DNA of 64,000 bases. Origin: Heterohyrax brucei (lineage: Eukaryota > Chordata > Mammalia > Hyracoidea > Procaviidae). Both the position numbers and the translations under genes were made by a program. Below are positions 20,741 through 28,901 of the stretch, in pieces (the stretch's first letter is position 1; every line of letters starts with the position of its first letter). The stretch is taken from the NCBI GenBank assembly GCA_028571685.1, contig CM053143.1, positions 135,938,829-136,002,828 of the forward strand. Direction: 5' to 3'. The notes under the pieces were generated by a model, which ran no database searches, had not been told where the DNA came from, and saw nothing but the letters and a program-made list of their open reading frames with translations.

Positions 20741-22762
20741 ATGGGGCAAGAATTAAGTTCACATGATTTGTTCCTCACGGGAATCAAAGAGTCTTTTAAG
20801 ATGCGGAGAATTAAGGCAAAAAAGAAAGACTTAGCTCAGTTTTTTATGTTTCTGTCGGATGTGTGCCCATGGTTTCCTCAGGAGGGCACCATTAGCCCGC
20901 AAATTTGGAAACGGGTTGGAGATTGTTTGAATGACTATTATAAAACTTTCGGACCTGAGAAGGTCCCAGTCACTTGCTTTTCTTATTGGAATTTGATAAA
21001 TGATGTCCTCCAGAGTTCCCATAATGCTCCTGATGTTCAACATCTCGCCCAGATGGGTGAAAGGGTTATGAAGGAACAGTCCCGTCCCCCTTCCGCCTGC
21101 CCCTCAGTTTCTGAGGAGCCTCAGGCCCTCGGAACACACACATCCCCGCAAAAGAGTCATACTGATCCCTCCAAGGGTCTTTACCCGTCCTTAAAAGCCA
21201 GCACCGATAAACCTGATTCTGACCCACTGTCCCCTGAAGATCAGACCACGCTTGAGGAACACGCCGCTCATTACCGTGAGGATGCCTATCCCTATACCTT
21301 TACAGCCCCGGCCTTCCAAAAGCCTCCTCCCTATCCCCCAGGCCCTCCTAACCCGGCCACCCCACCCCTTGGCCCCGGATCCAGCTGTCCTCCCAGTTCA
21401 ACGGAAAACTCCCTTGAGCAAGATATATCGACGCTAGAAAAACTTGTTGCTCGCAGGCAGAGACAGTTAGAGCTCCAAAAAGAGCTCCAAGCCCTTGAGC
21501 AAGAGCTTAACTCACTCAGCCTGGCCCAGAACCCTAAAACGCGATCCCGGGGCGGTGTGTCACAAGGTACCCCTGGCCGTCCTAAGACTCTCCTCACCTT
21601 CCCGGTAACCCGTAGTCAGCGCGAGCAGGCGGAAATCGAAATAGAAAGTGAAGAAGAGCAAGAAAGCCCCAGAATAGAAGAGGAAGAAGAGGTCGAGAAT
21701 CCTGATGCAGATGATGTCCAACCTGACAGCCTTAGCCCCCAGAAATATCGCCGCCTAAACGTAAAACATGTTAAAGACCTAAAAGCGGCTGTTAATAACT
21801 ACGGCCCAACAGCCCCTTACAGTATAGCATTACTTGAAAGCCTTAGTGACCGATGGCTTACACCTAATGATTGGCATTTTTTGGCCCGGGCCTGTTTATC
21901 AGGGGGAGATTTTGTTCTCTGGCGTACTGAGTTTGCTGAACAGTGCCGAGAGACGGCACAACGTAATGGAGAAAGCAAAACCTCCCGCACCTGGACAAGA
22001 GATAAACTCTTGGGGCGGGCTCCATATAACACCAATGAAAAACAGGCAAATTTTCCCCCTGGTTTGTTATCGCAAATACAAAACGCTGGCCTTCGAGCCT
22101 GGAGACGGCTCCCCCCCAAGGGCGCGGCCACTACCTCTTTGGCTAAAATTCGCCAGGGACCTGATGAGCCATATAGTGAATTCGTCAGCCGATTAACTGA
22201 CGCTGCCGAAAGGCTAGTAGGAGAAGGTGAGACCGGCAGTGCTTTTATCAAACACCTTGCCTTTGAAAATGCTAACCCCTCTTGTCAAGAAGCCTTACGG
22301 CCTCATCGCAGGGGAGATCTCTCCGATTACGTCCGACTTTGCTCGGGTATCGGAGCCTCCCACACCATTGGCATTGCCATAGGCGCGGCGCTTAAGGGTT
22401 TGGACCTCAGCTCATCACAAAAAACTTGTTTTAATTGCAAACAGCCTGGCCATTTTGTACGCGAATGTCCCCTGGGAAAACAACATCGAGGGCCTCCCAC
22501 CTCAGTGTGCCCCCGGTGCAAAAGGGGCAAGCATTGGGCTGTAGATTGTTATTCCAAAACTGACATTAACGGTCAGCCTCTCCCCCCGAAACAGGGAAAC
22601 TCCCAGCGGGGCCAGCCCCTGGCCCCACCCTCGGAACAGAACCTAGGGGCAGTCAGGTTTGTTCCCCCCAAACAGACACAGAGACAGGTTTCAGCTCCCT
22701 CTGCCGCGCCACCCCTGGAAGTGCAGGCCTGGACCTCCGTTCCGCCACCAGTACAATACTGA
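20741..22762 (+). CDS. gag: Retroviral Gag polyprotein (complete, 673 aa)
   Basis: Gag is the structural polyprotein that assembles the virion core at the membrane. The ATG begins MGQ, giving a Gly2 myristoylation context. The N-terminal ~100 residues form a betaretrovirus-type matrix. A PPPY late-domain motif lies at 195-198 in a proline-rich stretch. Residues 221-262 form a charged coiled coil, followed by an acidic run at 300-320. The capsid spans about 325-545, with a major homology region near 470-494. Nucleocapsid has two CCHC knuckles (563-576 and 590-603) with all zinc ligands present. The frame is open throughout, and the stop lies 162 bases beyond the gag-pro frameshift site. There is no visible break, so the protein could be made if the LTR is active. 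Confidence in identity is very high; expression is unknown. Confidence 0.96.
   Translation: MGQELSSHDLFLTGIKESFKMRRIKAKKKDLAQFFMFLSDVCPWFPQEGTISPQIWKRVGDCLNDYYKTFGPEKVPVTCFSYWNLINDVLQSSHNAPDVQHLAQMGERVMKEQSRPPSACPSVSEEPQALGTHTSPQKSHTDPSKGLYPSLKASTDKPDSDPLSPEDQTTLEEHAAHYREDAYPYTFTAPAFQKPPPYPPGPPNPATPPLGPGSSCPPSSTENSLEQDISTLEKLVARRQRQLELQKELQALEQELNSLSLAQNPKTRSRGGVSQGTPGRPKTLLTFPVTRSQREQAEIEIESEEEQESPRIEEEEEVENPDADDVQPDSLSPQKYRRLNVKHVKDLKAAVNNYGPTAPYSIALLESLSDRWLTPNDWHFLARACLSGGDFVLWRTEFAEQCRETAQRNGESKTSRTWTRDKLLGRAPYNTNEKQANFPPGLLSQIQNAGLRAWRRLPPKGAATTSLAKIRQGPDEPYSEFVSRLTDAAERLVGEGETGSAFIKHLAFENANPSCQEALRPHRRGDLSDYVRLCSGIGASHTIGIAIGAALKGLDLSSSQKTCFNCKQPGHFVRECPLGKQHRGPPTSVCPRCKRGKHWAVDCYSKTDINGQPLPPKQGNSQRGQPLAPPSEQNLGAVRFVPPKQTQRQVSAPSAAPPLEVQAWTSVPPPVQY
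22594..22650 (+). promoter_or_regulatory. Gag-pro -1 frameshift site with H-type pseudoknot
   Basis: The heptamer G GGA AAC (22594-22600) sits in the gag frame exactly as needed for simultaneous -1 slippage. After a 7-base spacer, GGGGCC (22608-22613) pairs with GGCCCC (22621-22626). The loop GCCCC (22615-22619) pairs with GGGGC (22646-22650). This leaves a 1-base first loop (A22614), an unpaired T22620 between the stems and a 19-base second loop. The layout is that of known betaretroviral gag-pro pseudoknots. Confidence 0.88.
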
Positions 22763-23532
22763 CCCCTGAACAGGGCATTCGGGTCATTCCCACTGAGGTC
22801 CGAGGACCATTGCCCCCGGAAACGTTTGGGCTGATAATAGGGCGAGGCAGCTCCTCCTTGGCCGGTCTTCAAATTCTCCCGGGAGTTATTGATAATGATT
22901 ATACAGGACAGATTTCTCTTTTGGCTTCTGCCCCCTCGGGGCCGGTATCCATACATGCAGGTTAAAGAATAGCTCAGATCTTATTGCTCCCTTTATTACC
23001 TACACCCCATAGGCATTTAGTTCCCCGGCGGCCTGATGTCGCCTTCGGGTCCTCAGATGCATATTGGCTACAACCAGTCACCCCTGATAGGCCAAGGCTT
23101 ACTCTCCAGTTGGATGGCAAAACCTTCGAAGGAATAATGGATACGGGGGCTGATACCACAGTAATTTCCACTAAATATTGGCCTTCCAACTTGCCCTGTG
23201 AAACCGCCATAACCCATCTGGAGGGCATTGGCCAGTCAGTCAACTCAAAACAAAGCTCAAAAATTCTTACTTGGAAAGACTCTGAAGGTAACGCAGGACA
23301 AATTCAGCCTTACATTGTTCCAGGTTTACCTGTTAATCTATGGGGCCGTGATGTTTTATCCCAATTGGGAATCATCATGTGTAGCCCAAATGAGATAATT
23401 ACCCAGCAGATGCTTAACCTGGGTTTCCTACCGGGACAAGGACTGGGGAAGAATAATCAAGGTATAAAACAGCCTCTTCCCTTAGCGCCTAAAACCAATC
23501 GTGCAGGCTTGGGAAGTAAAAATTTTCCGTAG
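22600..23532 (+). pseudogene. pro: Pro frame: dUTPase, aspartic protease, G-patch; one in-frame stop
   Basis: This frame is -1 relative to gag and is entered at the GGGAAAC site. The first part is a trimeric dUTPase: motif 1 (GSAGLDL), motif 2 (GRGSSSLAG), motif 3 (GVIDNDYTG), motif 4 (RIAQ) and motif 5 (FGSSD) are all recognisable. The retroviral aspartic protease follows, with its DTGAD active site at about 23140 and the downstream GRD helix. A glycine-rich G-patch (LGFLPGQGLGKNNQG) closes the frame, as in betaretroviruses. A TAA at 22963-22965 interrupts the dUTPase between motifs 3 and 4. It would end the Gag-Pro product before the protease and prevent Pol synthesis. The frame is otherwise open up to the TAG at 23530. 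Family dUTPase lowers dUTP; protease matures Gag and Pol. Confidence 0.92.
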
Positions 23533-23598
23533 CGGTCATTGACTCGCCTGCACCCCACGCTGATAAGATTAAGTGGAAATCTGAGTCTCCAGTGTGGG
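23520..23598 (+). promoter_or_regulatory. Pro-pol -1 frameshift site and candidate stem
   Basis: The heptamer A AAT TTT (23520-23526) lies in the pro frame just before the pro stop (23530-23532), the canonical type-D pro-pol slip sequence. A 9-bp stem can form between 23554-23562 (CCCACGCTG) and 23590-23598 (CAGTGTGGG), with one G-T pair. GACTC (23541-23545) can also pair with GAGTC (23583-23587) in pseudoknot order. The slip site is sure; the structure is less so, because its stems start 14-27 bases downstream. Confidence 0.75.
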
Positions 23599-26132
23599 TA
23601 GATCAATGGCCCTTGACTGAACAAAAACTCGCAGCTGCCACAAAGTTAGTGCAGGAACAGCTGGCTGCTGGACATTTAGAACCAACCACCTCCCCTTGGA
23701 ATACTCCTATATTTGTGATCAAAAAGAAAAACGGGTCCTGGCGACTCCTCCAGGACCTCAGAGAAATTAATAAAACTATGTTTACAATGGGGGCCCTTCA
23801 ACCTGGACTCCCCTCCCCCGTTGCCATTCCAGCTAACTATTTTAAAATCATTATTGATCTTAAAGATTGCTTCTTTACCATCCCTCTTCACCCACTCGAT
23901 AGGGAACGCTTTGCGTTTAGCCTCCCTGTTATCAATTTTAAAGGGCCGATGCAACGCTATCAGTGGAAGGTTCTCCCTCAAGGCATGGCCAATAGCCCTA
24001 CGCTATGTCAAAAATTTGTTGCCCAAGCAGTGGACCCTCTCCGCCGCCGATGGCCTTCTATGTACATCATTCATTATATGGATGATATCCTGCTGGCTGG
24101 TGCCACCCGTCTTGAAGTGCTTAATTGCAGCCAAGATTTAACCCATAGCCTGGCTCTTTTGGGGCTTCAAATTGCCCCTCACAAGGTTCAACTTACAGAT
24201 CCCTATTACTACCTGGGCTTTGAATTAAACGGTAACCAAATTCGCACACAAAAGCTTAGCTTTCAAACCTCTCAATTACAAACCCTAAATGACTTCCAAA
24301 GGTTCCTGGGAGATATAAACTGGCTCAGACCATATCTCCGACTCACAACAGGAGAATTAAAACCATTATTTGATGTTCTTCGAGGGGACCCCGACCCTCT
24401 CTCCCCCCGGCAACTCACCCCAGAGGCGTCAAAAGCCCTTCGTACTGTCGAACTGGCGGTGCAAAAACAACAAGTCACTTTTCTTGCTTATGACAAACCC
24501 TTTGCTCTGATAGTTTGCCAGACACCCCATATGCCCACAGGAGTGTTGTGGCAAGAGGGACCCCTCCTATGGATACACCTGTCGACCAATCCATCCAAGG
24601 TCCTTGTCACATACCCTGCGCTGGTAGCAAAGATTATAAAGACAGGCAGAGAAAAGGGGCGCCTACATTTTGGACGGGATCCTAATCACCTTATAGTCCC
24701 ATATACCAAGGAACAAGTAGACTGGCTCTCTCAAAATGATGATGACTGGGCAATTACCCTCATTACATTCCAGGGCTCTATAGATAATCATTACCCTTCA
24801 CACAAACTCCTCCAGTTTGCCCAAAGGCACTCCTTCATCTTCCCCAAAATTACATCTGCTCAGCCCTTGAAAGGGGCCTCCCTGGTTTTTTCAGACGGGT
24901 CATCCTCTGGTGTTGCGGCATGGGTCATAAACTCACAGGAATATAGTGTCCAGTCTCCTTACAAGTCAGCCCAGCTTGTGGAGCTTTTCGCTATCATACA
25001 AGTCTTCACCATACTACATGATATCCCCTTTAATCTCTATACCGACAGTGCTTACATAGCCCTCTCGGTCCCTGTGTTGGAAACTGTTCTGTATATCAAA
25101 CCATCTTCCAACGCTGTGCCTCTCTTCCAGCGACTCCAGACACTCATCCTAGAAAGAAAAGACCCCTTTTTTATTGGGCACTTGCGAGCCCATACCGACC
25201 TCCCAGGACCCCTCTCCGAAGGCAATAGCCTTGCAGACAAACAAACACACTTGGTCCTCTCAGCTACCCTAGAGCCCACTGCCAAGGCCCAACAGGCTCA
25301 CGCTCTTCACCACCTCAATGCCCGTACACTTCGTCTTATGTTTAAGATCTCTAGAGAACAAGCGAGGCAAATCGTTAAAGACTGTCCCGCATGCGTAACT
25401 CTTCTGCCTCTTCCCCACCTGGGAGTTAACCCAAGGGGCCTACTTCCCAATGAAATCTGGCAGATGGATGTTACCCATATTCCTGAATTTGGCAACCTCA
25501 AGTATACCCATGTAACTATTGACACCTTTAGTGGGTTCCTCCATGCCACCCTCCATAGTGGTGAGGCCTCTAAAAATGTTATAGCACATGTCCTTCAATG
25601 CATTGCTGTCATGGGACGGCCCCAACAAATCAAAACAGATAATGGACCAGGCTACACATCTCAAACCTTCAAAAACTTCTGTAGTCAATTCCAAATCAAA
25701 CATGTGACTGGTATTCCCTATAATCCTCAGGGACAAGGCATAATAGAACGAGCTCACCAAACCCTTAAATACACCGTATCCAAGCTTAAAGCAAACACTG
25801 TTTATCCCACTAAAGGCTCTCCTCGTAATCTTCTACATCATGCATTGTTCATCCTTAATTTCCTGCAATTGGATCTGAACGGAAATTCTGCAGCCGATCG
25901 CCTTTGGCATCAAGAGACTAAAAATCAATATGCCAAGGTTATGTGGAAAGATCCCATAACCCACAAATGGCACGGTCCTGACCCGGTTCTTATCTGGGGC
26001 AGAGGTCATGCATGTGTGTATGATACTGCAGAAGGAGCCCCTCGGTGGCTACCCGAATGTCTTGTTAAGCCTATCAATGATAATTCCCATTCCAGGGACA
26101 ATACCCCTGAGAAACTTTCTCCTCTTTCGTAG
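23526..26132 (+). CDS. pol: Retroviral Pol: reverse transcriptase, RNase H, integrase (open reading frame complete)
   Basis: Pol is the replication enzyme, translated only through two -1 frameshifts, so the start is the slip site and not an ATG. The frame is open for about 868 codons. The reverse transcriptase has LPQGM and the YMDD active site (24075-24086). RNase H keeps all four acidic residues (codons at 24894, 24981, 25044 and 25236). Integrase has the HHCC zinc domain ending in CPAC, then the catalytic triad D (25467), D (25638), E (25746) with 35 residues between the last two, and a basic C-terminal domain rich in Trp. No stop or frameshift is visible inside. The upstream stop in pro should abolish its synthesis from this copy. 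The TAG stop at 26130 overlaps a probable env splice acceptor. Confidence 0.95.
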   Translation, partial: SVAVIDSPAPHADKIKWKSESPVWVDQWPLTEQKLAAATKLVQEQLAAGHLEPTTSPWNTPIFVIKKKNGSWRLLQDLREINKTMFTMGALQPGLPSPVAIPANYFKIIIDLKDCFFTIPLHPLDRERFAFSLPVINFKGPMQRYQWKVLPQGMANSPTLCQKFVAQAVDPLRRRWPSMYIIHYMDDILLAGATRLEVLNCSQDLTHSLALLGLQIAPHKVQLTDPYYYLGFELNGNQIRTQKLSFQTSQLQTLNDFQRFLGDINWLRPYLRLTTGELKPLFDVLRGDPDPLSPRQLTPEASKALRTVELAVQKQQVTFLAYDKPFALIVCQTPHMPTGVLWQEGPLLWIHLSTNPSKVLVTYPALVAKIIKTGREKGRLHFGRDPNHLIVPYTKEQVDWLSQNDDDWAITLITFQGSIDNHYPSHKLLQFAQRHSFIFPKITSAQPLKGASLVFSDGSSSGVAAWVINSQEYSVQSPYKSAQLVELFAIIQVFTILHDIPFNLYTDSAYIALSVPVLETVLYIKPSSNAVPLFQRLQTLILERKDPFFIGHLRAHTDLPGPLSEGNSLADKQTHLVLSATLEPTAKAQQAHALHHLNARTLRLMFKISREQARQIVKDCPACVTLLPLPHLGVNPRGLLPNEIWQMDVTHIPEFGNLKYTHVTIDTFSGFLHATLHSGEASKNVIAHVLQCIAVMGRPQQIKTDNGPGYTSQTFKNFCSQFQIKHVTGIPYNPQGQGIIERAHQTLKYTVSKLKANTVYPTKGSPRNLLHHALFILNFLQLDLNGNSAADRLWHQETKNQYAKVMWKDPITHKWHGPDPVLIWGRGHACVYDTAEGAPRWLPECLVKPINDNSHSRDNTPEKLSPLS
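26115..26132 (+). promoter_or_regulatory. Candidate env splice acceptor
   Basis: A pyrimidine run (TTTCTCCTCTTTCG) ends in TAG followed by G, a strong 3' splice site shape. The AG is the last two bases of the pol stop codon. Joining 20723 to 26133 would place the env ATG (26193) 60 bases into the second exon. Inferred from sequence shape only. Confidence 0.55.
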
Positions 26133-26192
26133 GCTGTGAAAACCACCTGTGTCCGGCATCGCTGAAGTGAGACGCTGAGAAAACCGTACAGG

Positions 26193-28127
26193 ATGAAAAG
26201 CAACAATTCACCACAGATAAGCCTTTCAGCCATCTTGCTAATACTTGTTTCTACATATATCAAATCCGGCCTTGCCATCTCCCGCAACTCTAACCCCCAT
26301 GCTCCCCGACTACTTAATTGGACAATCATAGATCTAAGCGAAGGCACTGTTCTTAACAGTACCTCACATCAGGCTCCGCCATATACCTGGTGGCCTGATC
26401 TATACTTTTGTTTGCACCAATCCATTCGCTCTGCAAGAAGCACCCCTCCTAATCTAGTACGTAGTTATGGATTTTACAGCTGCCCCGGGAATAACAAAGG
26501 TAGACACTGCGGGGGGACAGCAAATTATTTCTGTAAAAGTTGGAGTTGTGTCACCTCGAATGATGGAGATTGGAAGTGGAATGTGGGCAACCGGGACCTT
26601 TTAACATTCTCCTTTGCCAACGTAGGACCCGGCAAGTATACAACCATGGAATTATATAAACGCCGTGAATGTAAAACCACTGACTTAGATTTCATAAGGG
26701 TCCATTTTAATGAAGCAGCAAAAGGGGAAGCCATAAAAACACAATGGATTACAGGTCTAAATTGGGGTGTGGTGTTCTGGAACTATGGGGAAAGCGAGGG
26801 AGCCCTTATCCAAATTCGCCTCGTAATAAGTAACCCCACATTTCAGTCCATAGGACCAAATACAGTTTTGTCTGAACAACAAAAACCCATAGAGTCTGAA
26901 CAACAAAAGCCCGTAAAGCCAAAACCACAAGGCTCAACTCCCCTAGTCACAGTTACTCCATCACCTCTAGTCACAACTACTCCATCACTTCCATCCTTAG
27001 ATTTATCTAAGGCACACCCATCTTCAAACTTCTCTAGTAGTCAAAGATTATTAAACCTGGTACAAGGTGCTTTTCAAGTCCTCAACGACACTAATTCCAA
27101 CTTGACCAAATCCTGCTGGCTGTGTTTAGCAACTACCCCCCCTTATTATGAAGGACTTACCTTAATGGGAAATTATTCCAACCTAACTGATCACACTAAT
27201 TGCAGCTGGATATCTGAAAAAAGACTCACCCTTACTGCAGTTTCTGGATCGACAGGAACCTGTATTGGTACCCCACCCACCTCCCAACTAGCAAGGCTCT
27301 GTAATCGAACCTTAAAGAGTCCTCACACTTCTGATACATATTATCTTATCCCCCCGATAGGGGGCTGGTGGGCTTGTAACACCGGACTCACACCTTGTGT
27401 ATCCACCAGTGTGTTTAATCAGTCACGTGACTTTTGTGTCATGGTCCGAATCTTCCCCAGAATCATTTATCACACTGGAGATAACTTCCTAACCCAATAC
27501 CAATTGCAAACCGCCAGGTTTAAAAGAGAACCCATCTCTTTAACCTTAGCAGTGCTTCTAGGCCTAGGCGTGGCGGCAGGAGTTAGTACTGGTACTGCAG
27601 CCTTAATAGAGGGACCTAAGCAACTCCACAGCTTAAACCTTGCCATCACTGAAGATCCAAAAGCCATTGAGCAATCCATCTCTAAATTAAAGGACTCGCT
27701 AACCTCCTTATCGGAAGTAGTCCTCCAAAATCGAAGGGGGCTCGACCTAATTTTTCTCAAAGAAGGCGGTTTATGTGCAGCCTTGAAAGAACAATGTTGT
27801 TTTTATACAGATCATTCAGGAGTCATTAAAGACTCCATGGCTAAACTCAGAGAGCGCTTAAACCAAAGACAACGGGAATTGGGAACCGGGTCAGGACCAT
27901 GGGGTCTCAACCTACCCGGAACTTCGTGGCTCACTAATCTACTTCTCAGTTTTGCTGGCCCTGTTCTAGGTATATTGCTGTTCCTGGCCTTCGGCCCCTG
28001 GGCTTTTAGAAGAATAACAAACCTCATCAAGCAACAAATAGATGCTGCACAGGCTAGACCTATTCAAGTTCACTATCATCGCATGGCAGTTGACGAAGCT
28101 TACGCTGCCAGCAATGGGGTGCCCTAG
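26193..28127 (+). CDS. env: Retroviral envelope glycoprotein, gammaretrovirus class (complete, 644 aa)
   Basis: Env is the surface and transmembrane glycoprotein. A signal peptide occupies about residues 1-28. The surface subunit runs to the RFKR furin site at 442-445. It has a cysteine-rich N-terminal domain, then a proline-rich hinge (about 227-280) with internal repeats, then the CWLC isomerase motif at 308-311. The transmembrane subunit starts with a hydrophobic fusion-peptide-like stretch (446-470). Next come a heptad region, an immunosuppressive-like helix (511-527), CX6CC at 528-536 and a membrane span near 578-602. The cytoplasmic tail is about 40 residues. About ten N-glycosylation sites are present. 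CX6CC plus CWLC define the gamma class, unlike a classical betaretroviral Env. The length and hinge resemble murine-leukaemia-type rather than the shorter type-D envelopes. No break is visible. Receptor and any host use are unknown. Confidence 0.95.
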   Translation: MKSNNSPQISLSAILLILVSTYIKSGLAISRNSNPHAPRLLNWTIIDLSEGTVLNSTSHQAPPYTWWPDLYFCLHQSIRSARSTPPNLVRSYGFYSCPGNNKGRHCGGTANYFCKSWSCVTSNDGDWKWNVGNRDLLTFSFANVGPGKYTTMELYKRRECKTTDLDFIRVHFNEAAKGEAIKTQWITGLNWGVVFWNYGESEGALIQIRLVISNPTFQSIGPNTVLSEQQKPIESEQQKPVKPKPQGSTPLVTVTPSPLVTTTPSLPSLDLSKAHPSSNFSSSQRLLNLVQGAFQVLNDTNSNLTKSCWLCLATTPPYYEGLTLMGNYSNLTDHTNCSWISEKRLTLTAVSGSTGTCIGTPPTSQLARLCNRTLKSPHTSDTYYLIPPIGGWWACNTGLTPCVSTSVFNQSRDFCVMVRIFPRIIYHTGDNFLTQYQLQTARFKREPISLTLAVLLGLGVAAGVSTGTAALIEGPKQLHSLNLAITEDPKAIEQSISKLKDSLTSLSEVVLQNRRGLDLIFLKEGGLCAALKEQCCFYTDHSGVIKDSMAKLRERLNQRQRELGTGSGPWGLNLPGTSWLTNLLLSFAGPVLGILLFLAFGPWAFRRITNLIKQQIDAAQARPIQVHYHRMAVDEAYAASNGVP

Positions 28128-28427
28128 CTTCCTCCCCAAGGAGACAGCATGATAAGTAGAGGCATGCTTACCTCCTTACCAGCCTGGGAAGAGAGGTATG
28201 GACATCGGGTTGAGTGCGAAGCAAAGCATTGCAAGGGAAAGTTATTATTAACTCCTCTACGTTTCCCTGGAGCATACCTGGCTTGCATAGAGGTTGGTAT
28301 CTATCACATGACAACACTATCGCTCTGCCTCTCCTCCACAAAAAATACCAAGAGCGAAAGAACAACAGGAGGAGCCATGGTCACTACTCCCTCTCCCGAT
28401 TAAAGCCCACCTCCCAATAAATAAAAC
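28128..28427 (+). other. Env-to-polypurine-tract region, function unknown
   Basis: This 300-base segment lies between the env stop and the polypurine tract, where simple type-D viruses carry an RNA export element. It has short complementary pieces such as AGGTATG (28194-28200) and CATACCT (28273-28279), but I could not draw a convincing constitutive-transport-element fold. An 84-codon open frame (28149-28403) has no recognisable domain and is probably chance. Confidence 0.4.
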
Positions 28428-28441
28428 AAAAAGGGAGGAGA
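28428..28441 (+). promoter_or_regulatory. Polypurine tract
   Basis: AAAAAGGGAGGAGA directly abuts the TG of the 3' LTR. It is the expected primer for plus-strand DNA synthesis. Confidence 0.92.
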
Positions 28442-28884
28442 TGTTGGGGACCATGGGGAAGCCCCCCAGGCCCAGCATACAGGAAGCTTGGAAAAGCCCG
28501 TGCGTCACTGCTTACCAGCATACAGGAAACTTGGAAAGTCCTGTGTGCCATTGTTTAGCATACAGGCAATTTGGAAAGTCCTGTGTGCCATTGTTTAGCA
28601 TACAGGAAGCTTGGAAGTTTGGAAAGTCCCACGCGTCACTGCCCAGCACCACCACCCACGCTTGCCCCTAACCAATCACTGAATGCCAAGCACTTCTTAC
28701 TAGACCTCACCTAACTGCAAGACCCTCCCCTCCTCAAAGTATATATTCCGCTGTTGCATTCAATAAAGTTTGAGGCTTGATCAGAATTTTGTCTTGCCTC
28801 CATTTCTCCGCGTCTCTTGCCCCACCTTCATTTTCTCAGGCTCCCCCCTCGTCTCTCCGTTGATTTGTCCCGCGGGTCGGGGCA
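28442..28884 (+). repeat. 3' LTR of the provirus
   Basis: This is a 443-bp copy of the 5' LTR with two substitutions. It begins directly after the polypurine tract and ends at CA before the GATAAT duplication. It would supply the poly(A) signal for proviral transcripts. As a promoter it could also drive transcription into the downstream AfroSINE region. Confidence 0.97.
28762..28767 (+). terminator. Proviral poly(A) signal AATAAA in the 3' LTR
   Basis: AATAAA is followed by a T-rich segment (around 28782-28800) suitable as a downstream element. Cleavage would occur roughly 15-20 bases after it, setting a short R region. Confidence 0.8.
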
Positions 28885-28890
28885 GATAAT
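28885..28890. repeat. Target-site duplication, right (GATAAT)
   Basis: Exact copy of the six bases before the 5' LTR. An intact duplication shows that both LTRs belong to one integration and have not been shuffled by recombination with another copy. Confidence 0.93.
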
Positions 28891-28901
28891 GAGTGCTAAG
28901 C

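Larger units (their letters stand above)
20075..28884 (+). mobile_element. Near-complete endogenous retrovirus, betaretrovirus-type gag-pro-pol with gammaretrovirus-type env
   Basis: This is a full provirus in the order LTR, primer site, leader, gag, pro, pol, env, polypurine tract, LTR. Both LTRs start TG and end CA, and a perfect 6-bp GATAAT duplication flanks the element, as expected from a betaretroviral integrase. The three-frame gag/pro/pol arrangement, the dUTPase and G-patch in pro and the lysine-tRNA primer site all point to a type-D/betaretrovirus-like lineage. Env is of the gammaretroviral class. The LTRs are 2/443 different (0.45%). With an assumed neutral rate of about 1-2.5 per billion sites per year, that means integration roughly 1-2 million years ago. 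One in-frame stop in pro is the only clear break I see. It is unlikely to be replication-competent as it stands. Confidence 0.96.

Noticed and set aside
21806-21817. PTAP motif in Gag as a late-budding signal
   Set aside because: It lies in the capsid N-terminal part, where similar sequence is common in betaretroviruses; PPPY at residues 195-198 is the better late-domain candidate.
22651-22673. CCCAAAC in late gag as a second slip heptamer
   Set aside because: Codon phase is wrong for simultaneous slippage, and the GGGAAAC site upstream fits phase, spacing and structure.
28149-28403. 84-codon frame after env as an accessory gene
   Set aside because: No domain, and it occupies the region expected for an RNA element; chance cannot be excluded.
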